NCBI RefSeq assembly: GCF_014839805.1
Contig: NC_051119.1
Location: 6,751,245 to 6,815,244 of the forward strand
Length of the DNA stretch: 64,000 nucleotides
DNA from: Manduca sexta
Taxonomy: Eukaryota > Arthropoda > Insecta > Lepidoptera > Sphingidae
Reading direction: 5' to 3'
How positions within the stretch are numbered: the first letter of the stretch is position 1; each line of letters opens with the position of its first letter. Shown here in pieces: positions 28,201 to 40,200 of this stretch. The notes beneath the pieces are model-generated. The model ran no database searches, was not told where the DNA came from, and saw nothing but the letters and a program-made list of their open reading frames with translations. A program made the position numbers and the translations under genes.

Positions 28201-31200
28201 TCGGCAAAAAGCACCCTGAAAGCAAAGGCGATGTATAAAAACCAACCGAACGACAAGTCACTAGAGGCGAGTTTAGACGTCGACGGAAGGAAGCAGTTCG
28301 ACACGGTGATGGCGCTCAAGCGATACGACATAAAGTACGGGTACGTGTGGAGTCCGCACGCGTACTGGGTCGTCGATAACGATCGCGTCGCTGAGCTGTC
28401 TGGTGAGTTTTGTATCATTTGATTTCTTTAATTGTAAAAGTAGTAGTAATGGCATGAGGTTTGGCACAACACTAAAGTTCGACACGGTGATGTCGATCAA
28501 TCGGTACGATGTAAAGTACGGGTACGTGTGGAGCTCGCACGCGTACTGTATCGACGATAACGATCGCGTTGCTGAGTTGTCTGGTGAGTTTTGTATAACT
28601 TAGTTTCTCTAATTGTAAAGGTAGTACCATGCATCGTAGTTACTGGTGGTAGGTCTCTCAGATGTGAGAGTCCGCCTGGGTAGGTGCCACCGCAATGTCT
28701 ATGTCTGCCGCCAAGCCACAGTGTACAGTCACTGTTGTATTCCGGCTTGAAGGACATTGTAGCCAGTGTAACTCCTGAACATAATAAGACTTAACATCTC
28801 ATGTCTCAGGATGGCGAGCGCAGTGGAACACCAAACTATACTTTGTAATTCAAGGTGTTGAATAGTGTTTCTACTGTTTATAGGCGGTCATATCGTTTAT
28901 CATCAGGCAAACAGCACGCTCATCTCGTCATTCAAAGAAGTAAAAAAAAGTGTTAGCCTTTAAAATAAAGGCCATTAGAATTGGCCTGACAATGGCCGTG
29001 AATTGGCACAAAACTAACATTCGACACGGTGATATCGATCAAGCCGTAGGATATAAAATACGTATGCGTTTTGAGTTCGCTCGCGCACTGTGTCATCGAT
29101 AATGATCGGGTTGCTGAGTTGTATGGTAAGTTTTATATCTCTTTCTGGTCGGTGCCTCATAACTGAGGTTCGTGATCAGCATCAGGGTTGCATCTAGAGC
29201 GGATGATCTGCCTCCACCGGTTTCATAGTGCTATTTCTATATCGATAATATCGACTATGATGCTATTTACTGATGCTTAAGTCATTACGTCAACGTTCCT
29301 TAAGATTCCTTTGAGTTCGCGTACGGACTGTATATCTCTTTGGGTGTTGGTAGGCCAATTAGACCCGGAATAAGTCCCCGGAGTAACAAGTAGGTAGGCC
29401 TGAATACAGGGTCATGTTGGTGCATATTTTTTTTTTGCATGTAATTGAAGGCTATATTTAAAATCCACACAAGTTTAAATTGAACCGCTATACATTATTA
29501 TTATTAAACGATGAACTTCAGTGTGTGTCTGTGTGTGTATATTTACTTATCTAAGCGTGTCTTTGATAAACATTTTTTTTTTCTAAATATTAATTTCATA
29601 TTTTTTTCTACAGGCATATTCAAATTCAAATCTAAAGGCGGTGTCTCACAATGCGACGTGCAAGCCGATTTCCAAACGAAGCAACTAGCAAGTCATCTCT
29701 CAGGATTTTACACTCTAAACGGTCCTACACACGGTACAAAATTGCAACTCGACTATCAGTTCTATAAGAATCCGAGGCAGACGATAAAAATGGAAGGTCT
29801 TTTTAGCGAGAAATCAATGGGGTATAGACATGACATGTACGGCGAGTTAGCTATGCAGTTTACTGCTTACCCCGATTACAACTTCTATAGCGTGTTGAAG
29901 AATATTGTAAGTTTATACATGTTAATTTATATATAATTCAGTTACCTGTTATTTTTAAATATTATACAGGGTGGTACAAATAAGACATTTAAAAATCGTT
30001 TTGAAAACTGTCTTGAAATAAGAATATTGCTATCAAATTTTATTCGATCAGTAAGAAATTCAAACACTTACGAGTATACTATCAGTATACCACATTCCTT
30101 TCCTTCAAATTCAGAATTACTGGAATTTGGTTTATTTTTTACGTTTTGATCTCTTGCAATATTACTGAAAATTTTCGACAATTTCCTAAAACCTAGCCAC
30201 CTTACAAAACATTGAAAATGATTTTCAGAAAACCCAAAGCCATGTAGACATAGGTTTCAACGTATCTGCGTCGAGAGAGAAGAAGACTGACCCCGCCTTC
30301 GTGTTTAGTATGATGCGTGTGGAGAAACTGAACGGATTAAAACTGGACACCAGGCTTACGCTGCAACGGCCCAGACTGGTGGACCTCAAGTTCCAGTACG
30401 AGGGAGTGAGTTTCTTTATATACTTGGGGTTCAAGTTGTAATGGTTTTGCTAGAACTTCAAGGCAGCAAGTGAAACCAATTGTTTTGTCTCCTTGTGACG
30501 TCTGACAACAGGGTATAGAAATATCGATTTTAATAATATAGAAATGCGAGTCATATTTATGTCATGGTTTACCCATATTTGATTTTTTTTTATATCATAA
30601 TTAATCATGACTACTTAGCTGATTGAAAAATAAATATAGTTTAAATAAATAAGATATGATCCTGGTCAAAAAGGTAATAATGTTTTTTATCGTTTTTAAA
30701 TTTTTGAATTATCAGTTACTGATAGACATAATACAAGTCTTATTATGATTTAAGAACGTTCTGGGTGATTTTATTTATTATTTTGATATCCCATTGATCA
30801 AATCCATCATGAACTGATCTTATTCATTATGAGTTGATATCTAAGTAGCCCCACGTGTTGACTGTTGATATTTTATGTGTAAACCGACTCATTTCATACA
30901 TAAATTACACAATTCAAACAACAGTCGATGCAATACATAATTTATAGTAACAATCAAACTCGCCGTTACACCGTCGTATAAATAGTATACATATAGTGTC
31001 GTCCCATTTTATAAAAAAAAATCTGTATACAGTCGATGTTACTCACGTTGAGTAACATTGATGTCACGCTAAGTAACATTGTTGTCACGCTGAGTGACAT
31101 TGTTGTCACGCTGAGAGACATTTGTTGTCACGCTGAGTGACATTGTTGTCACGCTGAGTAACTTTGTTGTCACGCTGAGTAACATTGACGCGTTGCGCAA

Positions 31201-34200
31201 TATCCCGTCTAAACATGCCCGAGGACTTGTTACATAAATCCTTAAACAACACACATTAAAAAAAACATGTAACCAACAGATGGGACCAAAATACACAGCG
31301 TTGGCACGGTTGAACTTCAATCCGAAATCTCGCGAGATCGTCATCTCTGGGTACCTTTTCAATCCTCCGGGAACGCAATTGTACGTAGACGCCGAGTTGA
31401 ACATGACGCTACCGACACTACATCCATGTACTATTAAGACAAAAGTACACGAAAAACGACCTAACGAATTTCAGGTATGGCACACGATACTATATAAAAC
31501 ATGTATGTATATTCTTATATATTTTTTATATCTGTACCTTGAATATATTTAATAAAAAAATTATTCTTTCAGTATATTTTCTTCCGAAATAACTAAGGCA
31601 AATTTAGTAAAGCCTAAAACAATTTCCCTCTGAATATTTCCAACATAGCAAAGATATAATAAAAAATTACATCTTTATCCTTTTGAATATTTATTTCTGT
31701 TGAATTAAATTTTGCAGTATATTAATATATATACCATATCACATTTTTAAAGATTCTATAATTTGTATGAATATATTATGTAAAAATAAGCACATTCAGA
31801 TAAGGACAAATTTATATTAACACATAATCTACAATTATTGTTTGAATTTTTCTTACAAAATACAATTAAATCTTAAAATCATTGTTTAATAATATGGTGT
31901 CCTATTTTTTCCTTAGCTGAATGTAGCATATACCTTACTATATTTTTATGTTATATAATTATACGTATGCTTTAACAGTTCATACCACGTACACATACGT
32001 ATATTCAACATTTACTCAACAGGTGAACGCAGTAGGCGTCTGGTTCACAGGAACAGATTTTAACATAGACGCACTTTACCAAGACCAGTCTAAGACGAAC
32101 ATCGCCTCACACCGCCTTAAGGCACTGATAAACAGCAGTCATTTCAAAAACATAGCGATGGACGCGCGATTCACGCAAGATAACAGACAGATCACGTTCA
32201 TCGGCCAGGTAAGTCTGGCCTTACACTGCACCATATCATTGTTAGGCTATGTTGTACATTGAGAGGCTCCTTTTTCCGAACTTAGCCCGTAGTAGGTCGG
32301 GCCGTTGTGCGTGGGATGGCTATGGGTTTGGCCCATTGTTAGGCTATATACGGGACTTACTAATGTTGAGGTATTTTTTTTGTAAAAAAAGTTTTTTTTT
32401 TATATTTGGTAGTTGTTAACGAAAGTTTGATTGCAATATATTGGAAAAAATTGTGATTTTTAAACGATGTGTTTATTTACAGATTGGGTTAGCCATTTCT
32501 ACATATTTTTTTGGTAAAAAAAAAATTATACATAAGTTTTTTCAACTAAATTATTTTTTAAATTTAGTTGAATTTGAACGATTTAAAAAAAAACTTATAA
32601 TTTTTTTTATTACTTTTTAACAGAAAAAAACATGCATAAGTTTTTTTCTGTTAAAAATTCTACTTGTGACAGTTCAGTTATTGAACAATTTTAAACTGGT
32701 GTACACTGTACAGCCTTTAATGAAAAGCCTAACTGATTTACAATTAACCCTAACAAAATGTACAGATTTAACTGAAAAAGAAAACAGTAATTGTTGAATA
32801 TGCAGTAAAAGGCGTCTGTGGGCTACTCAAATAAATAATTGTTTTTGGTTTTTGTTGCAACATAAATGGACCAACTCGGCAGATTTTATACCACAATACT
32901 AAAAAAAAAAAAATACAAAGTAAAGCTTTGTGTTGGATTTTCTAGACTTAATGATACCTACACCTTAACCTATCTTCTTATACAGAATGATCTAAATTTC
33001 TTCAAGCTCTTTAATATTTTTATAGGGCGAATACAACGATGAAAAATACAGAACGCTAGTGCGGTACATACTACTCTCAGAGCAGAACTTCACGGCGTAC
33101 GCCGAAGTGGATTTGGGTGGGAAGGCGTATAGCTTCAACCTAGAGGCTGATCTCAATAACAACACCAATGTTAATATGGACATACATATCGATGAGTGAG
33201 TATATATAAAACAAGCTGATTCTGCAATACGAGTATGGCTACAAGCCGTTTTCAATATACGAGCCCAATCTCAATCTTCAATCCGATTCCAAAAATGAAC
33301 CAATCAAAATAACTCATTTGCAAGCATGTCACAAAGAACTTTGTCCTAATTGGTCCATTTTTAAGTTCGAACAAAACTATTGGGTTCGATTATTGAAAAT
33401 GGCGATACATCGCTGAGGTTCTGGGTTCCAAGGCCGGGTCGGGCCCTCAAGTCATGACTGGGTTTTTCCTCTTAAAACTTACTCAGTACCAGCTCGCAAT
33501 TAGAAAGTTGGCGGCGTGATACCCCGCCTAATCTCTCTCTGTCTCCGGTCCGTCTCTACGGACTATGAGAGTGAAGGAACAGAGTGCACCTGTGTATTGC
33601 GCACGCACTTGTGCACTATATCTTCTGCATACCTGGCTGATCTTAGTCGAGTGGTCGCCGCAGTCAAAATTCGAATACGAGACATTCATTCATAAAAAAA
33701 TCACGACTATCCAACAGACTCCGCGATGTCCACATATCCTACCAGCGCTGGACCACCAAGAACCAGAAGCGTCTCGCAGCCGCGTTCAACTGGGACGCAA
33801 ACCGCGACCCCTCGCAGAAGGTGAGCGTCGATGTACAACTGGACTACAAGGGCCCCTGGCACCACGCGGGCCACGTCACACTCTACTACCCTGGCAGGGT
33901 GGTCAACGGCGAGTTCGAGTTGTTGCTTAAAGGTATGTGTTTTTGAGCATGACTGTACTGGCTGTATACTTAATGGTAAAGGGGAAATTTTGATCGAACT
34001 TATCAGTTATACTTGCAAGGAAAAATGACCCCTGATGGTAAGCGGCATAGAGTCCAATGGAATGTTGACTGACGAGAGATTTCTTTCGACAGTCTACACA
34101 CTCACGTGGGCGACTATGGCAGGTTTTAACTCCTCGGCGGATATAAAATACTAGCTTTTGCCCGCGGCTCCGCCCGCGTTATAAAGTTTTTCGGGCTAAA

Positions 34201-37200
34201 GTTTTCCGTTATAAAAGTCACGCTATATATTTTCCTGGGAGCCTATGTTCTTCCCAGGGTCTCAAACTGTCTCCATACCAAATTTTATCCTAATACGTTG
34301 GGTAGTTTTTGAGTTTAACACGTTCGGGCAGACCGATGCAGCGGGGGACTTTGTTTTATGATATATTTTTGTAGAACTTTTTTAAGAGGAACAATCCCGT
34401 CATACATTATTGTTGCATAACTTTAACCGTTTACGCAGCGCACGCAACAGAAGCTCTCAAAACTAATAAATTGTCCCCGTTTTTGCATCATGTTTCATTA
34501 CTGCTCCGCTCCTATTGGGCATAGCGTGTTGATATATATAGCCTATAGCATTCCAGGAACAAAGGGCTATCCAACACAAAAAGAATTATTCAGTTCAAAC
34601 TCCTAGTTTCTGAGATTAGCCGTTACTGCTCTGCTCCTATTGGTCATAGCGTGATGATATATAACCTATAGCACTTCACGAACAAAGGGCTATCCAATAC
34701 AAAATTATTTTTTTAGTTCGAACCGGTAGTTCCTGAGATTAGCGATTACTGCTCCGTTCCTATTGGGCATAGCGTGTTGATATATATAGCCTATAGCATT
34801 CCAGGAATAAAGGGCTATCCAACACAAAAAGAATTATTCAGTTCAAACTCCTAGTTTCTGAGATTAGCCGTTACTGCTCTGCTCCTATTGGTCATAGCGT
34901 GATGATATATAGCCTATAGCACTTCACGAACAAAGGGCTATCCAATACAAAATGATTTTTTTAGTTCGAACCGGTAGTTCCTGAGATTAGCCATTACTGC
35001 TCCGCTCCTATTGGGTATAGCGTGATGATATATAGCCTATAGCACTCCACAAACAAAGGGCTATCCAACGCAAAAAGAATTTTTCAGTTCGGACCGATAG
35101 TTCCTGAGATTAGGCATTACTGCTCCGCTCCTATTAGGTATAGCGTGATGATATATAGCCTATAGTACTCCACGAAAATATGGCTATCCAACGCAAAAAG
35201 ATTTTTTCAGTTTGGACCGGTAGTTCCTGAGATTAGCCATTACTGCTCCGCTCCTATTGGGTATAGCGTGATGATATATAGCCTATAGCACTCCACAAAC
35301 AAAGGGCTATCCAACGCAAAAAGAATTTTTCAGTTCGGACCGATAGTTCCTGAGATTAGGCATTACTGCTCCGCTCCTATTGGGTATAGCGTGATGATAT
35401 ATAGCCTATAGCACTCCACGAACATAGGGCTATCCAACGCAAAAAGAATTTTTCAGTTTGGACCAGTAGTTCCTGAGATTAGCGCGTTCAAACAAACAAA
35501 CAAACAAACTCTTCAGCTTTATATAATAGTATAGATAATATCCTGTCACCAGCAAATGCATCAGCTGCAGCAGTTTTAAACAAATGAATGGAGATTTGAA
35601 CAAGCCGATCGCCTGATGGCAAAAGACATGAGCTGTAATAAACAGTGGCAAAATCACAAACTTTAAATTAAATTTAGCATGGCATTGCACAGCGCTCGTA
35701 AACCTGAGACATAAGATTAAGATTAAGTATTATCATGCCTTGTAATTACGCTGTTCATATGGTCCTTCAAGCCGGATTATAAAAGTGCTAGCACATGTTG
35801 CTTGCGGTAGAAATAGACATTTGCGTAGAACTCACCCAGCCGAACTTCCACAAGAGACCTATCAGTAGACTTGGAACAGGACCACATAATAGATCGACTG
35901 GCGAATTATAATCATCTCTTCAATCGATACTATATTTTGATGTCATTCCAAAAAGATCTACTGGTGGTAAGTCTCTCATATGTGAGACTCCGCCTGGGTA
36001 GGTACCACCGAAATGTGTATTTCTGTCGCTGAGCAGCAGTGTGTAGTCGCTGTTAAGTTCCGGTTTGAAGGACATTATAGCCAGTGTAACTACTGGACAT
36101 AATAAGACTTAACATCTTATGATTCATGATGGCGAGTGCAGTGGAATACCGAACAATACTTTGTAATTCAAGGTGTTGGTGTCTCTATTATTTATAGGCG
36201 GTCGTATCGTTTACCATCAGGCGAACGGCAAGCTCGTCTTGTCATTCAAAGCAATAAAAAAAACACCACTCTACTACACTACTTATCACCACCTACTAAA
36301 AACCCACATCTCGTCTTCAAACTATCACAATCTATATAATTTTTGTTCCCAGACTGGTTCTGCCAATGGCACATACGAATGGGCTGGGCTCACGACGCGA
36401 CCATACTGTGGCGAGTCAAGATGTATTCGGAGGCTAAGAACGAGACGGTATACGCGCTGCTGTCTAACATGAACACGCCTTTTAATGGATGGAAGGACAC
36501 CAGCTTTAATGTTATGTAAGTATTTATAGTACTACATAATACAATCATACATACGTTCCTGCCTGGACTGCTTCGGTGGCGTAGGCTGATACTGAAAAAA
36601 ATAAATTGACGGCTCCTAAGTAAACTATCGTATCTGAAAAAATAGCGATATTCAGCTTTTGAGCTTTTCGTTATCAAGGTACTGTTTACTATCAAACCCA
36701 TTTATTTCAAAAGTTAATAAACGAAAAAAAACATTAAAAATTATTTTCTACCTTTTTTTTAATGGATTTTGTAGTAAACAGTAACTAGATAACAAACCGT
36801 TAAAAAGGGGAATATTGCTATGATTTCACATACGATAGTTTACTTAGGAGCCATCGAAATATCACTTTGCCTGACCCGTCAACCGAACCAGTCTTTTCGT
36901 AGTCATATAATAAAAAAAAAAAAAATTTTTTTTCTTCCCAGGTGGCGATACCATGACAACTTACAAGCACTGAACGGCAGTATGAACTGGCAAGAAGACT
37001 ACCTCGCATTCAGCCTACTCGCCGACTACCTGTTCAAGACGAACGAGTTCTACGGCGAAATCAACGCGCTAGTCAACTCGACCATACCGACGCTGCCCAA
37101 GGCCGCGGCCATCGCCAAACACAGGGTCATATGGAAGAAGAGTGCTGACACGCTTCTCAGCTTTCAAGTAAGATTGGAGTCTCTAGTGAGATCTTTATTT

Positions 37201-40200
37201 TGGATGTGTTACTGACATCCCTTGGCTTAGTGACTGTAGGGGCCTGGCGGGGACTTGGGCGGGAAGTGTGGGGAAAGAATAGGAACCTTTTAAGGATGGC
37301 CGGAGGGGATAAGGAGGGATAATTTCCGCAAGGCTCTTATAGGCATCAATGTCAATTGTCAACCATGAGGTATAAACACTTAACTGTGTGCCTAGGGCTG
37401 CGATGGATGGAGGATGGATTGTGTCGATGGTTAAGTATTAGTAGCCACTGATGCTAAATGCGTTTCGATGTCAAGGGCTTTTTAGGTCACCACTCAATAC
37501 TCAGTTGGAGACAGACTAGACAGTATAAGGGAGGGGCAATTGCATAGGTTTACTCAAAAAAATCCAAATCGCAAATCGCCGAAGATCATCGGATTTTGAT
37601 TGGGATTCCAGTATAGAAGTTAAATTTTCTAAAACAGTTACATTTATTTGTATACATTTGCAATGAGGGGATATATTTCATTAATGTTATTCAATTCTCA
37701 GTACAACGAAGACGGCAAGCTGATGATCAACTCGTCGTGGAGCATCGATAGGGGACAGAAGGAGAACAACATCACGGGGAGAGTTACACTGTTGACTCCA
37801 TTCCAGGTTAGTAATATTTTCAACAAAATACACATTTGTTACTAATAGTCTGATATAGATATAGAGAAAACTGTTTATGATGAATTTCATCATCATCGTA
37901 ATCATCATCACAGGCCGCATGATGTCCACTGGTGAACATGAGCCTCCCCCAAAGATTTCCAGATCGCTATATTGGAAGCGGCCCGCATGCACCGACCTCC
38001 TGCAACTTTTATGAGGTCATCACTCCGCTACAATTCAATTCGCTTGATGACGAATTTAAACGACCCTAATATGTTATAAGTTATACTTGGTTGTGGAACG
38101 GACTGTCGAGACGAATGTCCGCAGGCTCAAATCCCAAGGGCACACACCTCTGACTTTTCTAAAAAAATTATGTGTGTATTCTTTGTGAATTATCGCTTGC
38201 TTTAACGGTGAAGGAAAATATCGTGAGGAAACCTGCATACCTGAGAAGTTCTCTATAGGAATTTCGAGGGTGTGTGAAGTCTACCAATCCGGACCTTGCC
38301 AGCGTGGTGGACTAAGGCCTAATCCCTCTCAGTAGTAGAGGAGACCCGTGCCCAACAGTAGGACAGTATATAATACAGGGCTGATGATGATGATGACAGT
38401 CAACTACATAAATAGTTGAACCAAATTCAGAACTTTGCTCATAAGAGCTATAATTTCAATGACCTAATCGTCTCTTCCAGGGCTACAGGAAAGGCTACCT
38501 CCGGACCATATTCGTCCTAGGCCACAAGCGGGACATCAACGGCATCACGTACCTGGATCTAGAGGACAAGATCCTCAAGATCTACGTGAACGGGCACATG
38601 CGCAGGATCACGAACAGCATGCTGGTGGTGAACGTCACCAGTCCCACGACGACGAGCCCGCAGATGACAGCGCGGTTTGGGTTCGTGGAGGCTGATAGAC
38701 ATCTGGTGGCGATGGTGGTGACGCCTAACTCTACTACTGGTATGTCTTTTGGTATTATTCTCTTCGTTTGTTTGACTCAGAAGTGAAGGGTGAAATATTA
38801 CAAAAGGTAATTCAAGGCAAAAGAATTGCCTTAGTTAACATATCGCGGCCAATATAACAGAAAACGAAATCTTAGACAAACGTAAATAAAACTAAAAGGG
38901 AAGGCAGAAGGAATTAGATTGTATGGACGCTTGTACCTGGTCCATAATTTAGCAATAAAAGATATATTGTTAGGCCCTTAGAGTTTTAGATCCCATCTCG
39001 CATGCGCAAGCGCCTCATAAAGTAAAGTAGGTTATAACAAATAAATATCCGCAGGTCTGGAGGTGTTGCTCAAGTTGGTGACGATGCAAGACTTCCACGT
39101 GTTCGGGCACGTGGCGCTGCCCATACAGTACTTGAACAGGGCAATGATTACCGCCAAGAGGGCGAATCAAGAGGTATAACATTTGTTGACCTATATAATG
39201 CGCATGCGCACGGTAGTCGTCTTAAAACCAATATTATTGACTTAAGTTGTTAAACGAAAACTATAAAGGTATAGAAATTTGTCTATACCTACTTTTAAAA
39301 TAATTCCCTTTATTACTATAATATCTTCCTCCCGGAAGCACTACCTCTGTAATATATACCCTCGTATAAAAAATATTTACTTTTTATTGGTACACACATT
39401 GTGGCACATAAATGTACATGTCTTAATATACCAATTAATGCAATAATCAAAAAAGATTTTCTATATATAGAAAATGTGTGTTTTCAGATCGATTTCAGGG
39501 TGGGCTGGGGCAGCATGGACTTCGGTTTCACCGGCATATGGCACTGGAAATCGCTCATAGATTTTGTGTATCTATACAAATTGTACACGCCGTTAGAAGG
39601 ATTTGAGGAGAATGGGCTAGTGCTGAAAAATATATACGGCAATGGACTCGATACTGAATTGTCTATACGTCTATCCAAACATAAGGTAAGTTGGGGTATG
39701 ACAGATAAAATATCTATGTGTTGATTTGAGAAATTTCTCCTTTTGAAGTCGGTTAAAAATGACAAAAGCATCTAACTAATCATTATTTGTAGCATAAAAT
39801 ATTATGTAAAAATGTTCATAAACATTCCGATATTCTTAAACTCTTGGACCCAAGAGTCTCCTGACAGGCACATATTAAATATCCTTATAAATAAAACATA
39901 TAAGACCCTGTAGTGCGCCGCCATAATACACGGCGGCATCACGTGCCATCACCCCTCGCGTCCCGCTGAAAAGCCTACAGGCTGCGCCCGCGCACATCAC
40001 CCCGCGCTCCCTCAGTGCCGTAATAGCTCTCTCCCGGGTTGGAAGCGATGCTCCTACGCTTGAACCTACACTGTATTTTTATTACTTAATGCTATAGTGT
40101 TCTATGCATAAAAATCATTTTTGGAACTTAGTGTTTTGGCTTTATTCTCGTTGCCCCGACGAAGCAATTACCCAAAGTAAATTTTATCGCAGTTTGGCAT

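Noticed and set aside
28403..28603. Read-through of exon 23 into the duplicated copy as one longer exon
   Set aside because: The exon 23 frame meets a TGA about 20 bp after its donor (ending TGTATCATTTGA).
34497..35482. CRISPR-like regular repeat array
   Set aside because: The units are contiguous ~122-bp tandem repeats without unique spacers in a eukaryotic intron, a minisatellite/satellite.
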